A stretch of DNA of 64,000 nt from Sphingobium sp052327305 (GTDB lineage: Bacteria > Pseudomonadota > Alphaproteobacteria > Sphingomonadales > Sphingomonadaceae): positions 1,798,001 to 1,862,000 of the forward strand of contig NZ_CP182486.1 of NCBI RefSeq assembly GCF_052327305.1. The letters run 5' to 3'. Positions 8,054-16,673 of this stretch are shown piece by piece. A program made the translations under genes and the position numbers. The notes under the pieces were generated by a model. That model searched no databases and had not been told where the DNA came from. It was given only the letters and a program-made list of their open reading frames with translations. Each line of letters starts with the position of its first letter. Positions within the stretch are counted from its first letter, which is position 1.

Positions 8054-9310
8054 CTACTGGTTCATCGTCGCAAAGAAATCCTCGTTGGTCTTCGAGTCCT
8101 TCATCTTGTCGAGCAGGAATTCCATCGCGTCAATCGTGCCCATCTGCATGAGGATACGACGCAGGACCCACATCTTGGAGAGCTTGTCCTTCTCGACCAG
8201 CAGTTCTTCCTTGCGAGTGCCGGACTTGCCGACGTCGAGCGCCGGGAAGATGCGCTTATCGGCCACCTTGCGGTCGAGCACGATTTCGCTGTTGCCCGTG
8301 CCCTTGAACTCTTCGAAGATCACTTCGTCCATACGGCTGCCGGTATCAATGAGCGCCGTCGCAATGATCGAGAGCGAGCCGCCTTCCTCGATATTGCGTG
8401 CCGCACCGAAGAAGCGCTTGGGGCGCTGCAGGGCATTGGCGTCGACACCGCCAGTCAGCACCTTGCCGGAGCTGGGCACCACGGTGTTGTAGGCGCGGCC
8501 CAGACGCGTAATGCTGTCGAGCAGGATCACGACGTCCTTCTTGTGCTCCACCAGGCGCTTCGCCTTCTCGATCACCATCTCGGCAACCTGAACGTGGCGC
8601 GTCGCAGGCTCGTCGAACGTCGAACTGATGACCTCGCCCTTCACGCTGCGCTGCATGTCGGTCACTTCCTCCGGCCGTTCATCGACGAGCAGCACGAGCA
8701 GAAACACTTCGGGGTGATTGTCCGTGATCGCCTTGGCAATGTTCTGGAGCAGCACCGTCTTACCAGTGCGCGGCGGCGCGACGATCAGCGCGCGTTGGCC
8801 CTTGCCCTGAGGCGAGATGATGTCGATGACGCGGGCGGACTTGTCCTTGACCGTGGGGTCGAGCGTATCGAGGCGCAGCTTCTCGTTAGGATAGAGCGGC
8901 GTCAGATTGTCGAAATTCACCCGATGACGCACTGCGTCCGGATCGTCGAAATTCACCGAGATGAGGCGGGTCAGCGCAAAATAGCGCTCGCCATCCTTGG
9001 GAGAGCGGATTTCGCCTTCCACCGTATCGCCGGTCCGAAGGCCAAATTTGCGGACCTGATTGGGCGAAATATAAATATCGTCCGGTCCCGCCAGATAATT
9101 GGCTTCGGGACTGCGCAGAAAACCGAATCCGTCCGGAAGAACCTCGATCGTCCCTTCACCGACGATTTCCTTGCCATTCTCCGCTTCCATCTTGAGGATC
9201 GCGAACATGAGATCCTGCTTGCGCAGCGTGGATGCGCCCTCGACGCCGAGCTCTTCGGCCATGGAGACGAGTTCGGCAGGCGCCTTGCGCTTGAGATCCT
9301 TGAAATGCAT
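8054..9310 (-). CDS. rho: Transcription termination factor Rho
   Basis: Hexameric RNA-dependent ATPase/helicase that ends transcription. At 418 residues it has the normal length without an inserted domain. It has an N-terminal Rho-N helical segment, the cold-shock-like RNA-binding domain with RNP1 GFGFLR (61-66), Walker A APPRTGKTV (178-186), Walker B LLVDERPEEV, and the Q- and R-loop regions toward the C-terminus. It lies between hemJ and the TerC-like gene on the same strand. The 182-bp upstream gap contains a possible promoter. Confidence 0.98.
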   Translation of the reverse strand: MHFKDLKRKAPAELVSMAEELGVEGASTLRKQDLMFAILKMEAENGKEIVGEGTIEVLPDGFGFLRSPEANYLAGPDDIYISPNQVRKFGLRTGDTVEGEIRSPKDGERYFALTRLISVNFDDPDAVRHRVNFDNLTPLYPNEKLRLDTLDPTVKDKSARVIDIISPQGKGQRALIVAPPRTGKTVLLQNIAKAITDNHPEVFLLVLLVDERPEEVTDMQRSVKGEVISSTFDEPATRHVQVAEMVIEKAKRLVEHKKDVVILLDSITRLGRAYNTVVPSSGKVLTGGVDANALQRPKRFFGAARNIEEGGSLSIIATALIDTGSRMDEVIFEEFKGTGNSEIVLDRKVADKRIFPALDVGKSGTRKEELLVEKDKLSKMWVLRRILMQMGTIDAMEFLLDKMKDSKTNEDFFATMNQ

Positions 9311-9428
9311 CGGCTTGGTGTTCCGTGAACCTGGAAAAGACAGTGAAGAACTGAGGAATATCCGGAAGGTCGCCGCAAGTTTCAGATGGCCGGACGGCCG
9401 CGGGCAAGTGCCTATAGGATTAGCGCGA

Positions 9429-9457
9429 GCGTTACGCGCGACATGGAATCAAGTCAA
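9429..9457 (-). promoter_or_regulatory. Possible sigma70-type promoter for rho
   Basis: On the minus strand TTGACT is followed, after exactly 17 bases, by TAACGC, about 120 bp before the rho ATG. The -35 is good; the -10 is weak. The long leader would fit the known autoregulation of rho through its own untranslated leader, but this is inference. Confidence 0.3.
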
Positions 9458-9492
9458 GGCGCCTGCGTCCAGCCCGCCTTAACGAAAGGCAG

Positions 9493-9945
9493 TCAGAACG
9501 GGCGGACAATCACCAGAATGACGATGAGCGTCACCAGAATGGCGGGCACCTCGTTCAGCATACGCAGCCGGCGTTCGGTCATTGGGCGATCGCCGCGCGC
9601 CAGCTTCTTCGCATAGCCCACGCACCAGCCATGATAGCCCGAAAGCAGTAACACCAGAGCCAGCTTGGCGTGAAACCATCCTTCGTAAAAGGCGCCAACA
9701 TTCACCGCCAGCATCAGGCCGAAAAGCCAGACGAGAACGATCGAGGGATTCATGATGATCCGCCGGAGCCTGTCTTCGCGCTCGATCCACGCCTTGTCTT
9801 CGGCGGACCCGAGTGCGGTCTGGTGATGATAGACGAACAGACGCGGCATCATGAACAGGCTCGCCATCAGGAAAATGACGAAGATCACGTGCGCGGCCAG
9901 CACCCACGGATAAGCGTTACCCAGAAAGCCTATGCCGATACCCAC
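9493..9945 (-). CDS. hemJ: Protoporphyrinogen IX oxidase HemJ
   Basis: HemJ (CopD/UPF0093 family) is the heme-binding membrane enzyme that oxidises protoporphyrinogen IX in many alphaproteobacteria lacking HemG and HemY. The protein is 150 residues with four hydrophobic segments. The conserved histidine is in the first helix (AAHVIFVIF, about 18-26), and the FHAKLALVLLLSGYHGW block in the third helix supplies the conserved lysine and a second histidine. The GTG start has a GGAG sequence 7 nt upstream. It directly follows hemE (24-nt gap), so two heme steps are encoded together. Confidence 0.9.
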   Translation of the reverse strand: MGIGIGFLGNAYPWVLAAHVIFVIFLMASLFMMPRLFVYHHQTALGSAEDKAWIEREDRLRRIIMNPSIVLVWLFGLMLAVNVGAFYEGWFHAKLALVLLLSGYHGWCVGYAKKLARGDRPMTERRLRMLNEVPAILVTLIVILVIVRPF

Positions 9946-9969
9946 GTCACGCTCCGTACAACTGCCTGA

Positions 9970-11022
9970 TCAGCTACCCCGAACCCTATCGACCAGCCGC
10001 TGGACATGGTCAATCGGCGTGTCGGGCAGGATACCATGCCCGAGATTGAAGATATGGGCACGTTCCGGGAACGCCGCAAGGATGCGGTCAATGGCCGCAT
10101 CCAGAGTAGCCCCACCGGCGATCAGCGCCAGCGGATCGAGATTTCCCTGCACGGGAAGACCGGCCGGCAGTGCCGCATTGGCCCAGACCGGGTCGACCGT
10201 CTCATCCAGACCAATAGCGTCCGCGCCCACTCCGCCCGCATAATCGACCAGCTTGGCACCCGCGCCTTTCGGGAAGCCAATGATCGGGGTTTCGGGATGG
10301 CGGGCGCGCAGCGCCGCGACGATTGCCGCGTTCGGTGCGATCACCCAGCGCTCGAACTGGGACGGGCTGAGCGACCCGGCCCAGCTGTCGAACAATTGCA
10401 CTGCATCGACGCCGGCATCGATCTGCGCGCTGAGATAATCGACAGTGACAGCGATGATCGCGTCGATGATCGCCTGAAACCGCACCGGATCGGCATAGGC
10501 CAGTCTCCGCGCCGCGCCCTGATCCTTGCTCCCGGCGCCGGCCACCATATAGGTCGCGACTGTCCAAGGTGAACCCGCAAAACCCAGGAACGTTGTCTCT
10601 GGCGCCAAGGCAGCCTTCACCTGACGAACTGTCTCGATGACCGGAGCCAAGCGCTCCGGACGAGACTCCAGCGTGTCCAGCCCTGTCTGACTCAGCTGAG
10701 GCGCGAGGCGCGGTCCCTCTCCCGTCTCGAACCAGAGATGCTGACCCAGTGCATGCGGAACGACGAGAATGTCGGAAAAGAGGATCGCACCGTCAAAACT
10801 GAAACGCCGGATCGGCTGCAGCGTCACTTCCGCCGCGCAGGCGCTATCGTAGCACAGCTCCAGAAAACCGCCCTTTTCGGCCCGCAGCGCCCGATATTCC
10901 GGCAGGTAGCGACCCGCCTGACGCATGAGCCATAGCGGCGGAACCGCCTGGCGCTCGCCTTTGAGTGTGGCGAGCAAGGGACGATCGGGTTTGGAGAGTT
11001 GAGCAGTCACGCGGTGGGACAA
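9970..11022 (-). CDS. hemE: Uroporphyrinogen decarboxylase HemE
   Basis: Converts uroporphyrinogen III to coproporphyrinogen III in heme synthesis. It is 350 residues with the signature MRQAGRYLPEYR at 33-44, the FSDILVVPHALGQ block, and a GNLDP segment near the C-terminus, all active-site parts of the TIM barrel. The start is uncertain: TTG at 11022 has AGGA immediately before it, and GTG at 11010 is equally plausible. hemE is the left border of the replication origin in Caulobacter and Rickettsia, and the upstream region here has origin features. Confidence 0.97.
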   Translation of the reverse strand: MSHRVTAQLSKPDRPLLATLKGERQAVPPLWLMRQAGRYLPEYRALRAEKGGFLELCYDSACAAEVTLQPIRRFSFDGAILFSDILVVPHALGQHLWFETGEGPRLAPQLSQTGLDTLESRPERLAPVIETVRQVKAALAPETTFLGFAGSPWTVATYMVAGAGSKDQGAARRLAYADPVRFQAIIDAIIAVTVDYLSAQIDAGVDAVQLFDSWAGSLSPSQFERWVIAPNAAIVAALRARHPETPIIGFPKGAGAKLVDYAGGVGADAIGLDETVDPVWANAALPAGLPVQGNLDPLALIAGGATLDAAIDRILAAFPERAHIFNLGHGILPDTPIDHVQRLVDRVRGS

Positions 11023-11310
11023 TCCTAATAAGAAGAATTGAATCTAAGAAGATTGTTGGAGTCTGTTGGCGGGCGAAAGCCGGGGATTAGGCCTCTCTCC
11101 CGAATTTGCCAACAGCTTGACCTCGAAGAAGGATCACAAGGCCTGCGAGTCCCGTGCGCCGTCCACAGGATTCATAGCCTGTGCACAATCTGTCAGGCTG
11201 TTGAGGAGGCTGTGGATGAACAGATGCGGATCGGGGTCAAATCCGACCGGAAAAACCGCCCACTGATTCGTCCCTTGAATTGTCCCGGCATTATCCACAA
11301 GCTTGTGCCC
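11023..11310. other. oriC: Putative chromosomal replication origin (oriC)
   Basis: This 288-bp intergenic region lies between hemE (leftward) and the PPSR gene (rightward), the conserved oriC neighbourhood of alphaproteobacteria. It begins with a tract at 11021-11060 of about 27% GC in an otherwise GC-rich window, a good unwinding element. DnaA-box candidates are TTATCCACA at 11291-11299 (perfect), TGTGGATGA at 11211-11219 (one mismatch, reverse) and TGTGCACAA at 11180-11188 (one mismatch to TTATNCACA, reverse). All genes on the left run left and all genes on the right run right for at least 8 kb, as expected for leading-strand bias. parS sites are 5-8 kb away. Confidence 0.75.
11291..11299 (+). 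promoter_or_regulatory. Perfect DnaA box in oriC
   Basis: TTATCCACA matches the consensus at all nine positions. It lies 12 bp before the PPSR start codon, at the right edge of the proposed origin. Confidence 0.75.
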
Positions 11311-12153
11311 ATGGGTCAGTTCCACCTTCACCTCCTCTCGGATTCGACCGGCGAGACGCTCGAAAACATCGCGAAAGCGGGCATTGCCCAGTTCGAGAAT
11401 ATCGACAGTATCCGTCATTTCTGGCCGATGGTGCGCTCCGATGTGCATCTCGATCGCATCCTGTCTGAGATCGCGCGTAATCCAGGTCTCGTTCTTTTCA
11501 CGCTCGCCAACACCTCCCTGCGACAGAAGCTGGAGGATAGTTGCCGGGCGCTGGGTATCCCCCATGTCGCACCGCTGGATACAGTGACCGATGCCATGTC
11601 GAGCATATTGGGGCAGGAGATGCGCAACCGGCCGGGCCGTAAGCACATCCTCGACGATGCCTATTTTGCGCGTATCGACGCGATTCAGTTCACCATTGCG
11701 CATGACGATGGACTGAACTGGGAAAACTGGGAGGAAGCGGACATCGTGCTGGCTGGTGTCTCCCGCACGTCCAAGACGCCCACAAGCATCTATCTCGCCA
11801 ATCGGGGCTACAAGACCGCGAATATTCCCCTCGTGCCGGAATCGCCGCCGCCTGACCGGCTTTTTCACCTGACACGGCCAATGGTGGTCGGGCTTACGAC
11901 CAGTACTGAGCGACTGATCCAGGTGCGGCGCAATCGTCTGCTCTCGCTCAATCAATCGCCCGAGACGAGCTATGTGGATACCGACAAGGTGCAGAGCGAA
12001 GTGGCGCACGCCCGCCGCCTGTTCGCTGATAATGGCTGGCCAGTCATTGATGTGACGCGGCGATCCATTGAAGAAACTGCTGCTGCGATCATCAACCTCC
12101 ATGGCGACTGGCTGAACCGGTCTTCGTCGGATGACATGCGAGATATGGCATGA
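11311..12153 (+). CDS. Kinase/pyrophosphorylase of the PPSR/PDRP family (DUF299)
   Basis: Bifunctional regulator that uses ADP to phosphorylate, and phosphate to dephosphorylate, either PEP synthase or pyruvate phosphate dikinase. The protein is 280 residues from ATG 11311. It has the N-terminal LLSDSTGETL motif at 8-17, HDDG at 131-134 and the P-loop-like GVSRTSKTPTS at 149-159. Which target enzyme it controls cannot be told from this window; alphaproteobacteria often use the dikinase. It corresponds in position to the gene right of oriC in relatives and starts the overlapping chain ppsR-maf-aroE-coaE. Confidence 0.93.
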   Translation: MGQFHLHLLSDSTGETLENIAKAGIAQFENIDSIRHFWPMVRSDVHLDRILSEIARNPGLVLFTLANTSLRQKLEDSCRALGIPHVAPLDTVTDAMSSILGQEMRNRPGRKHILDDAYFARIDAIQFTIAHDDGLNWENWEEADIVLAGVSRTSKTPTSIYLANRGYKTANIPLVPESPPPDRLFHLTRPMVVGLTTSTERLIQVRRNRLLSLNQSPETSYVDTDKVQSEVAHARRLFADNGWPVIDVTRRSIEETAAAIINLHGDWLNRSSSDDMRDMA

Positions 12154-12749
12154 GCCCGCTTCTTCTTGCCTCGCAGAGCGAAAGTCGGCGCCGCCTGCTG
12201 GAGGCTGCAGCAGTTCCGTTCGAGGTGGTTCGTGCCGGAGTGGACGAAGACGCCGCGAAGGCTGCGCTCGAGGCGGACGGCCTGGGGGTGAGGTCCATGG
12301 CCGATGCGCTGGCGGAGCTGAAGGCGATCCGTCCCTCCATGCGCTCGGGTGAGGCGCTGGTCCTTGGGTGTGATCAGACGCTGGAAGCGGCGGATGGCAG
12401 CCGCATCGACAAGGTGGAAACGCGCGAACAAGCCGCCGAGCTTCTGGCGCGTCTATCCGGGACGACGCATAAGTTGCACTCCGCTGCCGTCATCGCACAG
12501 GGCGGTGCGCCGATCTGGCGCCATATCGAGACGGTGAGTCTGCAGATGCGGCCTCTCTCTTCTGCCTTCATTGCGCACTATCTCGATCTGGACTGGAATG
12601 AGTGCCGCTGGTGCGTTGGATGCTACCGCATCGAGGGGCCGGGCGCACAGCTCTTCGCGCGGGTGAATGGCAGCCATTTTGCCGTGCAGGGTCTGCCACT
12701 GCTGCAACTGCTCGACTATCTGCGCACGCGCTCTATTCTTATGGCATGA
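12150..12749 (+). CDS. maf: Maf-family nucleotide pyrophosphatase
   Basis: Hydrolyses non-canonical or modified nucleoside triphosphates and has been linked to septum/division control. The protein is 199 residues. It has the Maf signature LASQSESRRRLL at the N-terminus, an acidic EVVRAGVDED segment, and GCDQTLE around residue 74 that supplies the catalytic aspartate. The ATG overlaps the upstream stop by four bases (ATGA) and its stop overlaps aroE in the same way. The exact substrate (dTTP/UTP versus m7GTP type) cannot be assigned from this reading. Confidence 0.92.
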   Translation: MSPLLLASQSESRRRLLEAAAVPFEVVRAGVDEDAAKAALEADGLGVRSMADALAELKAIRPSMRSGEALVLGCDQTLEAADGSRIDKVETREQAAELLARLSGTTHKLHSAAVIAQGGAPIWRHIETVSLQMRPLSSAFIAHYLDLDWNECRWCVGCYRIEGPGAQLFARVNGSHFAVQGLPLLQLLDYLRTRSILMA

Positions 12750-13564
12750 GCAGCCTACCCTATGCCGAAGTCATCGGCGATCCCATCAGTCACAGCAAGT
12801 CGCCCGTCATCCACAATTTCTGGCTGGAAACGCTCGGTATCGAAGCGGAATACCGCAAGACCCACGTGAAGGCGGGCGAGCTGGCCGGTTATTTTCTCAA
12901 GCGTCGGGCCGATCCCGACTGGCTGGGCTGCAACATCACCATTCCGCACAAGATCGCGGCGCTCGACTATGTCGATGATCCGGGCGGCGTGCGCGAACGG
13001 ATCGGGGCGATCAACACCGTTGCTTGCGAGACCGGTGGGCCGCTCATTGGCACCAATACGGATGCCGGAGGTTTCCTTCAGCCGCTGTTGGCCCGGAAAT
13101 GGTCCGGCAAGAACGCCGTGATGGTCGGCTCTGGCGGTGCGGCTCTGGCTGTGGGCTTCGCTTTGCGGTCCGTCGGGGTCACGGACCTCACGATCGTCGC
13201 GCGCGATGCTGCGAAGGGGCAGGCACTGCTCGAGCGGCTGAGCTTCTCCGGGCGCGTAATCGATTTTTCGGAGCCCCTCCACGACACGGCCCTTCTCATC
13301 AATGCAAGTTCGCTGGGCATGGCCGGTCAACCGCCTTACCTGCCGGACCTCAGCCCGCTCTCCCGGAACGCCCTTGTCTATGACATTGTCTATGCCGCTC
13401 AGGAGACGCCGCTCGTCGCCGCCGCGCGCGAGCGCGGGCTCGAGGCGCTCGATGGCATGGAGATGCTGATCGGGCAGGCAGCGCTGGCCTTCGATATCTT
13501 CTTCGATGCGCAGGCTCCCCGCGAAATGGACGAGGAATTGCGCGCTCGCTTGCGCGCCGCATGA
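12746..13564 (+). CDS. aroE: Shikimate dehydrogenase AroE
   Basis: NADPH-dependent reduction of 3-dehydroshikimate to shikimate in aromatic amino acid synthesis. The protein is 272 residues. SHSKSP (15-20) binds the shikimate carboxylate, NITIPHK (63-69) carries the catalytic lysine, and NTDAGG supplies the conserved aspartate. The Rossmann motif VGSGGAA follows. The start ATG overlaps the maf stop (ATGA), which rules out the longer in-frame extension. The stop overlaps coaE. Confidence 0.97.
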   Translation: MSSLPYAEVIGDPISHSKSPVIHNFWLETLGIEAEYRKTHVKAGELAGYFLKRRADPDWLGCNITIPHKIAALDYVDDPGGVRERIGAINTVACETGGPLIGTNTDAGGFLQPLLARKWSGKNAVMVGSGGAALAVGFALRSVGVTDLTIVARDAAKGQALLERLSFSGRVIDFSEPLHDTALLINASSLGMAGQPPYLPDLSPLSRNALVYDIVYAAQETPLVAAARERGLEALDGMEMLIGQAALAFDIFFDAQAPREMDEELRARLRAA

Positions 13565-14154
13565 TCCGCATTGGCCTCACTGGCTCGATCGGCATGGGCA
13601 AGTCTACCGTCGCTGCGATGTTTCGCTCGCTCGGCGTCCCTGTCTTTGATGCCGACGCTTGCGTTCATGCGCTGCAGGCGCCGGGGGGCGCTGCGGTGGT
13701 GCCCATTGAGGCGCGCTTTCCAGGCACCACTGGTCCGAATGGCGTCGATCGCGCGGCTCTGGGTGCGCAGGTCATCGGCAATGCGCAAGAAATGGCCGCG
13801 CTGGAAGGGATTATTCATCCGCTCGTCCGTGCCGCGCGTGTCCGGTTCCTGCGCAGAAACAGGAGCCGCCCGCTGGTGGTGCTGGACATTCCTCTTCTCT
13901 TCGAAACCGGGGGAGAAGATATGGTCGACCTCGTGTTGGTCGTCTCCGCGCCCGCGTTCGTCCAGCGTCGCCGGGTGCTGGCGCGCAGGGGCATGACGGA
14001 AGCGAAGTTCCGGGCCATTCGTCGAAGCCAGATGCCGGATGACGAGAAGCGCCGGCGCGCTGACGTCGTCATAGAAACGGCGCCCCCGAAATGGGCAGTA
14101 CGCGCCCAAATTTCACGTCTCGTTGCTTGCCTTGCGGCTCACAAGCGCGGATAA
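13561..14154 (+). CDS. coaE: Dephospho-CoA kinase CoaE
   Basis: Last step of coenzyme A synthesis, ATP-dependent phosphorylation of dephospho-CoA. The protein is 197 residues with Walker A GLTGSIGMGKST at 5-16, the FDADACVH substrate segment, VLDIPLLFETG, and the lid/RSQMPDDEKRRRAD region near the C-terminus. The ATG overlaps the aroE stop by four bases. dnaQ follows 31 bp downstream of the stop. Confidence 0.97.
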   Translation: MIRIGLTGSIGMGKSTVAAMFRSLGVPVFDADACVHALQAPGGAAVVPIEARFPGTTGPNGVDRAALGAQVIGNAQEMAALEGIIHPLVRAARVRFLRRNRSRPLVVLDIPLLFETGGEDMVDLVLVVSAPAFVQRRRVLARRGMTEAKFRAIRRSQMPDDEKRRRADVVIETAPPKWAVRAQISRLVACLAAHKRG

Positions 14155-14185
14155 TGTCATTCCGACGACTCTGACCAGGGACGTG

Positions 14186-14881
14186 ATGCGCGAAATCATT
14201 TTCGATACCGAGACCACAGGGCTCGATCCGCTCACAGGCGACAGGATGGTGGAGATCGGGTGCGTAGAACTCATCAACCGCATCCCCACTGGCGCGACCT
14301 ATCATGCTTATTTCAACCCGCAGCGACCGATGCCTGCTGCGGCCGAAGCCGTGCACGGATTGGGGGACAGGTTTCTGGCCGGCCAGCCACTATTTTCAAG
14401 CAGCGTTGATGCCCTGCTCGAGTTTCTGGGGGACGCGATGCTGGTCGCGCACAATGCGCGGTTCGATTTCGGCTTCCTCAACGCCGAACTGCGCCTGTGC
14501 AGCCGCGATGAAATCGATCTCGCCCGAATGATCGACACCGTCTCGATGGCGCGCACGCTGCATCCGGGGGCGAAACACAGTCTCGATGCGCTTTGCATAC
14601 GCTACGGAATAGATCGCAGCCATCGCGTGAAGCATGGGGCGTTGCTCGACGCGGAGCTGCTCGCTCAGGTCTATATCGAAATGACCGGCGGCCGGCAGAT
14701 CGGCCTCGGTTTCGCGGCGGAGACGATCGAGGTGGTGGTCGCCGAGGTATCGGTCGAGGTGCGCACGCCCGTGCGTCCTGTACGAACATTTGCCGCTTCC
14801 CCCGAGGAACTGGAGCGGCACGCCGCATTCATCAACGGACTCGACGCGCCGCTCTGGCGCGATGCGCCCATCAACGCCTGA
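14186..14881 (+). CDS. dnaQ: DNA polymerase III epsilon subunit (3'-5' proofreading exonuclease)
   Basis: DEDDh exonuclease that proofreads for the replicative polymerase. From ATG 14186 it is 231 residues. ExoI is DTETTG at 7-12, ExoII is HNARFDFGFL near residue 91, and ExoIII is HGALLDAELLA around residue 150, giving the full DEDDh set. The C-terminal tail is the polymerase-binding region. The frame is open upstream, overlapping coaE, but the conserved protein begins MREIIFDTETTG. Its position next to coaE, aroE and the origin is conserved among alphaproteobacteria. Confidence 0.96.
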   Translation: MREIIFDTETTGLDPLTGDRMVEIGCVELINRIPTGATYHAYFNPQRPMPAAAEAVHGLGDRFLAGQPLFSSSVDALLEFLGDAMLVAHNARFDFGFLNAELRLCSRDEIDLARMIDTVSMARTLHPGAKHSLDALCIRYGIDRSHRVKHGALLDAELLAQVYIEMTGGRQIGLGFAAETIEVVVAEVSVEVRTPVRPVRTFAASPEELERHAAFINGLDAPLWRDAPINA

Positions 14882-14943
14882 GGGCGTTGTTCCGTAGTGG
14901 ACCATTTTAACAGGGGTCTACTCAGCAAGAAGGAGAAGCAACC

Positions 14944-15561
14944 ATGGAAATTCGCGTTTCAGGCCACCAGATCGAGACTGGCGACGCGCTCAAGAGCCAT
15001 GTGGACGCGCGCCTTCAAGGCTTAGCCGAGAAATACTTCTCACGCGCGATTGGCGCTGGCGTCACGTTCGGCCCAGCCCCTCACGGCGCCTTTCGCTGCG
15101 ACATCGTCGCGCACGTCATGGCCGGCCTCATCCTCAAGGGTGCCGGCGAGGCGCAGGACGCGCATCAGGCGTTCGACCGCGCGGCGGACAAGATCGAGAA
15201 GCAGCTGCGTCGCTACATGCGGCGGTTGAAGGATCGGCACGAGCAGGCTGCTGCCGCAGAGATCAGCCGCCTCACTGTCGATGGCGTGAACGGGTCCGGC
15301 GATTTTGGTGGCTATGACGACGCGGCCTACACCGTCTTCGCTGGGCTGGACGACGACGAGGAGGTCGCGCCGGACAGCGCTCCGGTTGTGGTGGCGGAAA
15401 TGAGGATCGATATTCCGCAGGCGAGCGTCTCCGACGCGGTCATGATGCTGGACCTTCGCAACACCAACGCGCTGCTTTTCCTCAACAGCGGCACCTCCAC
15501 GTTCAACATGGTCTATCGCCGGAATGACGGCACGATCGGCTGGGTCGAGCCCCCGCGCTAA
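14944..15561 (+). CDS. hpf: Long-form ribosome hibernation promoting factor
   Basis: Binds the 30S decoding channel and dimerises ribosomes into inactive 100S particles in stationary phase. At 205 residues this is the long form: an N-terminal S30Ae/HPF domain (1-105, starting MEIRVSGHQIETGDALKSHV), an acidic linker (about 125-140, FAGLDDDEEVAPDS), and the C-terminal dimerisation domain with the hallmark FLNSGTSTFNMVYRRNDG. The ATG has a strong AAGGAG sequence 7 nt upstream. ptsN follows, the usual arrangement, though rpoN is not in this window. Confidence 0.96.
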   Translation: MEIRVSGHQIETGDALKSHVDARLQGLAEKYFSRAIGAGVTFGPAPHGAFRCDIVAHVMAGLILKGAGEAQDAHQAFDRAADKIEKQLRRYMRRLKDRHEQAAAAEISRLTVDGVNGSGDFGGYDDAAYTVFAGLDDDEEVAPDSAPVVVAEMRIDIPQASVSDAVMMLDLRNTNALLFLNSGTSTFNMVYRRNDGTIGWVEPPR

Positions 15562-15721
15562 ACGATCTGGAGACGAGTTTCCGCAAGGCGGCGGCACGGT
15601 TGCGCAGTTGACCAGCCGCCGCTTTGCGCCTATTGGCACGGCAATATTTTCCCAGACAGCTTATGCGGACCGGGCATTTCGCCGACGAGAGACATATGCT
15701 GTCTCGCGACACGAGACCTAC

Positions 15722-16189
15722 ATGGATCATTTCGATGACTTGCTCGTGCCGGACGCGGTAGTAGGCAGCGTAACGGTAGCGAACAAGAAACAGTTGTTTC
15801 AGAAGCTGGGCGCTCTTGCCAACACCGCCTACGGGTTCGACGCTGGCGAAGTCGTCGAACGGCTGACCGAGCGCGAACGCCTCGGCTCCACCGGTTTCGG
15901 TGGTGGCATCGCCATTCCCCATGCCAAGCTTAATGGCATCGAGCGGGTGCGGGGCGCAGTGGTCCATCTCGACGAACCGATCATGTTCGACTCCGTTGAC
16001 GATGCGCCTGTCGATATCGTCTTCATGCTGCTTTCTCCGGTCGATTCCGGCGCTGAGCACCTCAAGACCCTTGCCCGCGTTTCCCGCTTTCTCCGCAACG
16101 AGGCGCAGCTCGCACGGATGCGTGGCACGTCCTCGGACGCTGCGTTGTTCGCCTTGCTTGTCGGTGGGGAGACGCGTGACGCTGCCTGA
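15722..16189 (+). CDS. ptsN: PTS IIA-like nitrogen regulatory protein PtsN
   Basis: EIIA-Ntr, the terminal phosphoacceptor of the nitrogen phosphotransferase system, a regulatory rather than sugar-transporting protein. It is 155 residues from ATG 15722. The phosphorylated histidine is in GGGIAIPHAKL, at about residue 67. The frame runs open for 66 more codons upstream but the family begins close to MDHFDDLLVPDAV. It lies 160 bp after hpf. No strong ribosome-binding sequence is visible, so the start is moderately sure. Confidence 0.94.
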   Translation: MDHFDDLLVPDAVVGSVTVANKKQLFQKLGALANTAYGFDAGEVVERLTERERLGSTGFGGGIAIPHAKLNGIERVRGAVVHLDEPIMFDSVDDAPVDIVFMLLSPVDSGAEHLKTLARVSRFLRNEAQLARMRGTSSDAALFALLVGGETRDAA

Positions 16190-16673
16190 GGACGGTCAGG
16201 CCCAGGAGAGTGGCGCGGTGGGAGAAGCCGCGCATTTCCGGGCGCTTGAACGGCTTTATGCTTCGGCTCCCATTAATCGCCTGTTCCCTTCCCGACTTTC
16301 GGTGCCGCGAGCGGGGGAAGCGGAGATCGAGTTCGATGTGGAAGAGCGCTTCTTCCACGCCGCTGGGGCCGCGCATGGCACCACTTATTTCAAGATGCTC
16401 GATGACGCTGCGTTTTACGCCGCCAACAGTCTCGTCACCGATCGCTTCCTTCTCACCACTGCCTTCAATCTTCTTTTCACCCGTCCGCTTTCGGTCGGTC
16501 CCATAACGGCCTTTGGCCGCTGGCTCAGCGGCGGGCGGCGTGTCTATGTAGCCGAAGCGAGATTGCTGGACGGGGCGGGTCATGAAGTGGGTCGGGGCAC
16601 AGGCACGTTCATGCGCTCGGCTATCCCGCTCGCCAGCCTGCCTGGCTATGTCTCAAGCCCCGACCGTTCGTGA
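16176..16673 (+). CDS. PaaI-type hotdog-fold thioesterase
   Basis: Probable acyl-CoA thioesterase of the hotdog superfamily, 165 residues from GTG 16176, which overlaps the end of ptsN by 14 bases. The central region (FFHAAGAAHGTTYFKMLDDAAF, cited in two parts FFHAAGAAHG and TTYFKMLDDAAF) forms the long hotdog helix with the conserved Asp, followed by strands carrying LLFTRPLSVG and GRGTGTFMRS. The substrate is unknown. An internal GTG at 16217 would remove the poorly conserved N-terminal tail. It is followed by an overlapping DUF1491 gene. Confidence 0.8.
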   Translation: MTLPEDGQAQESGAVGEAAHFRALERLYASAPINRLFPSRLSVPRAGEAEIEFDVEERFFHAAGAAHGTTYFKMLDDAAFYAANSLVTDRFLLTTAFNLLFTRPLSVGPITAFGRWLSGGRRVYVAEARLLDGAGHEVGRGTGTFMRSAIPLASLPGYVSSPDRS

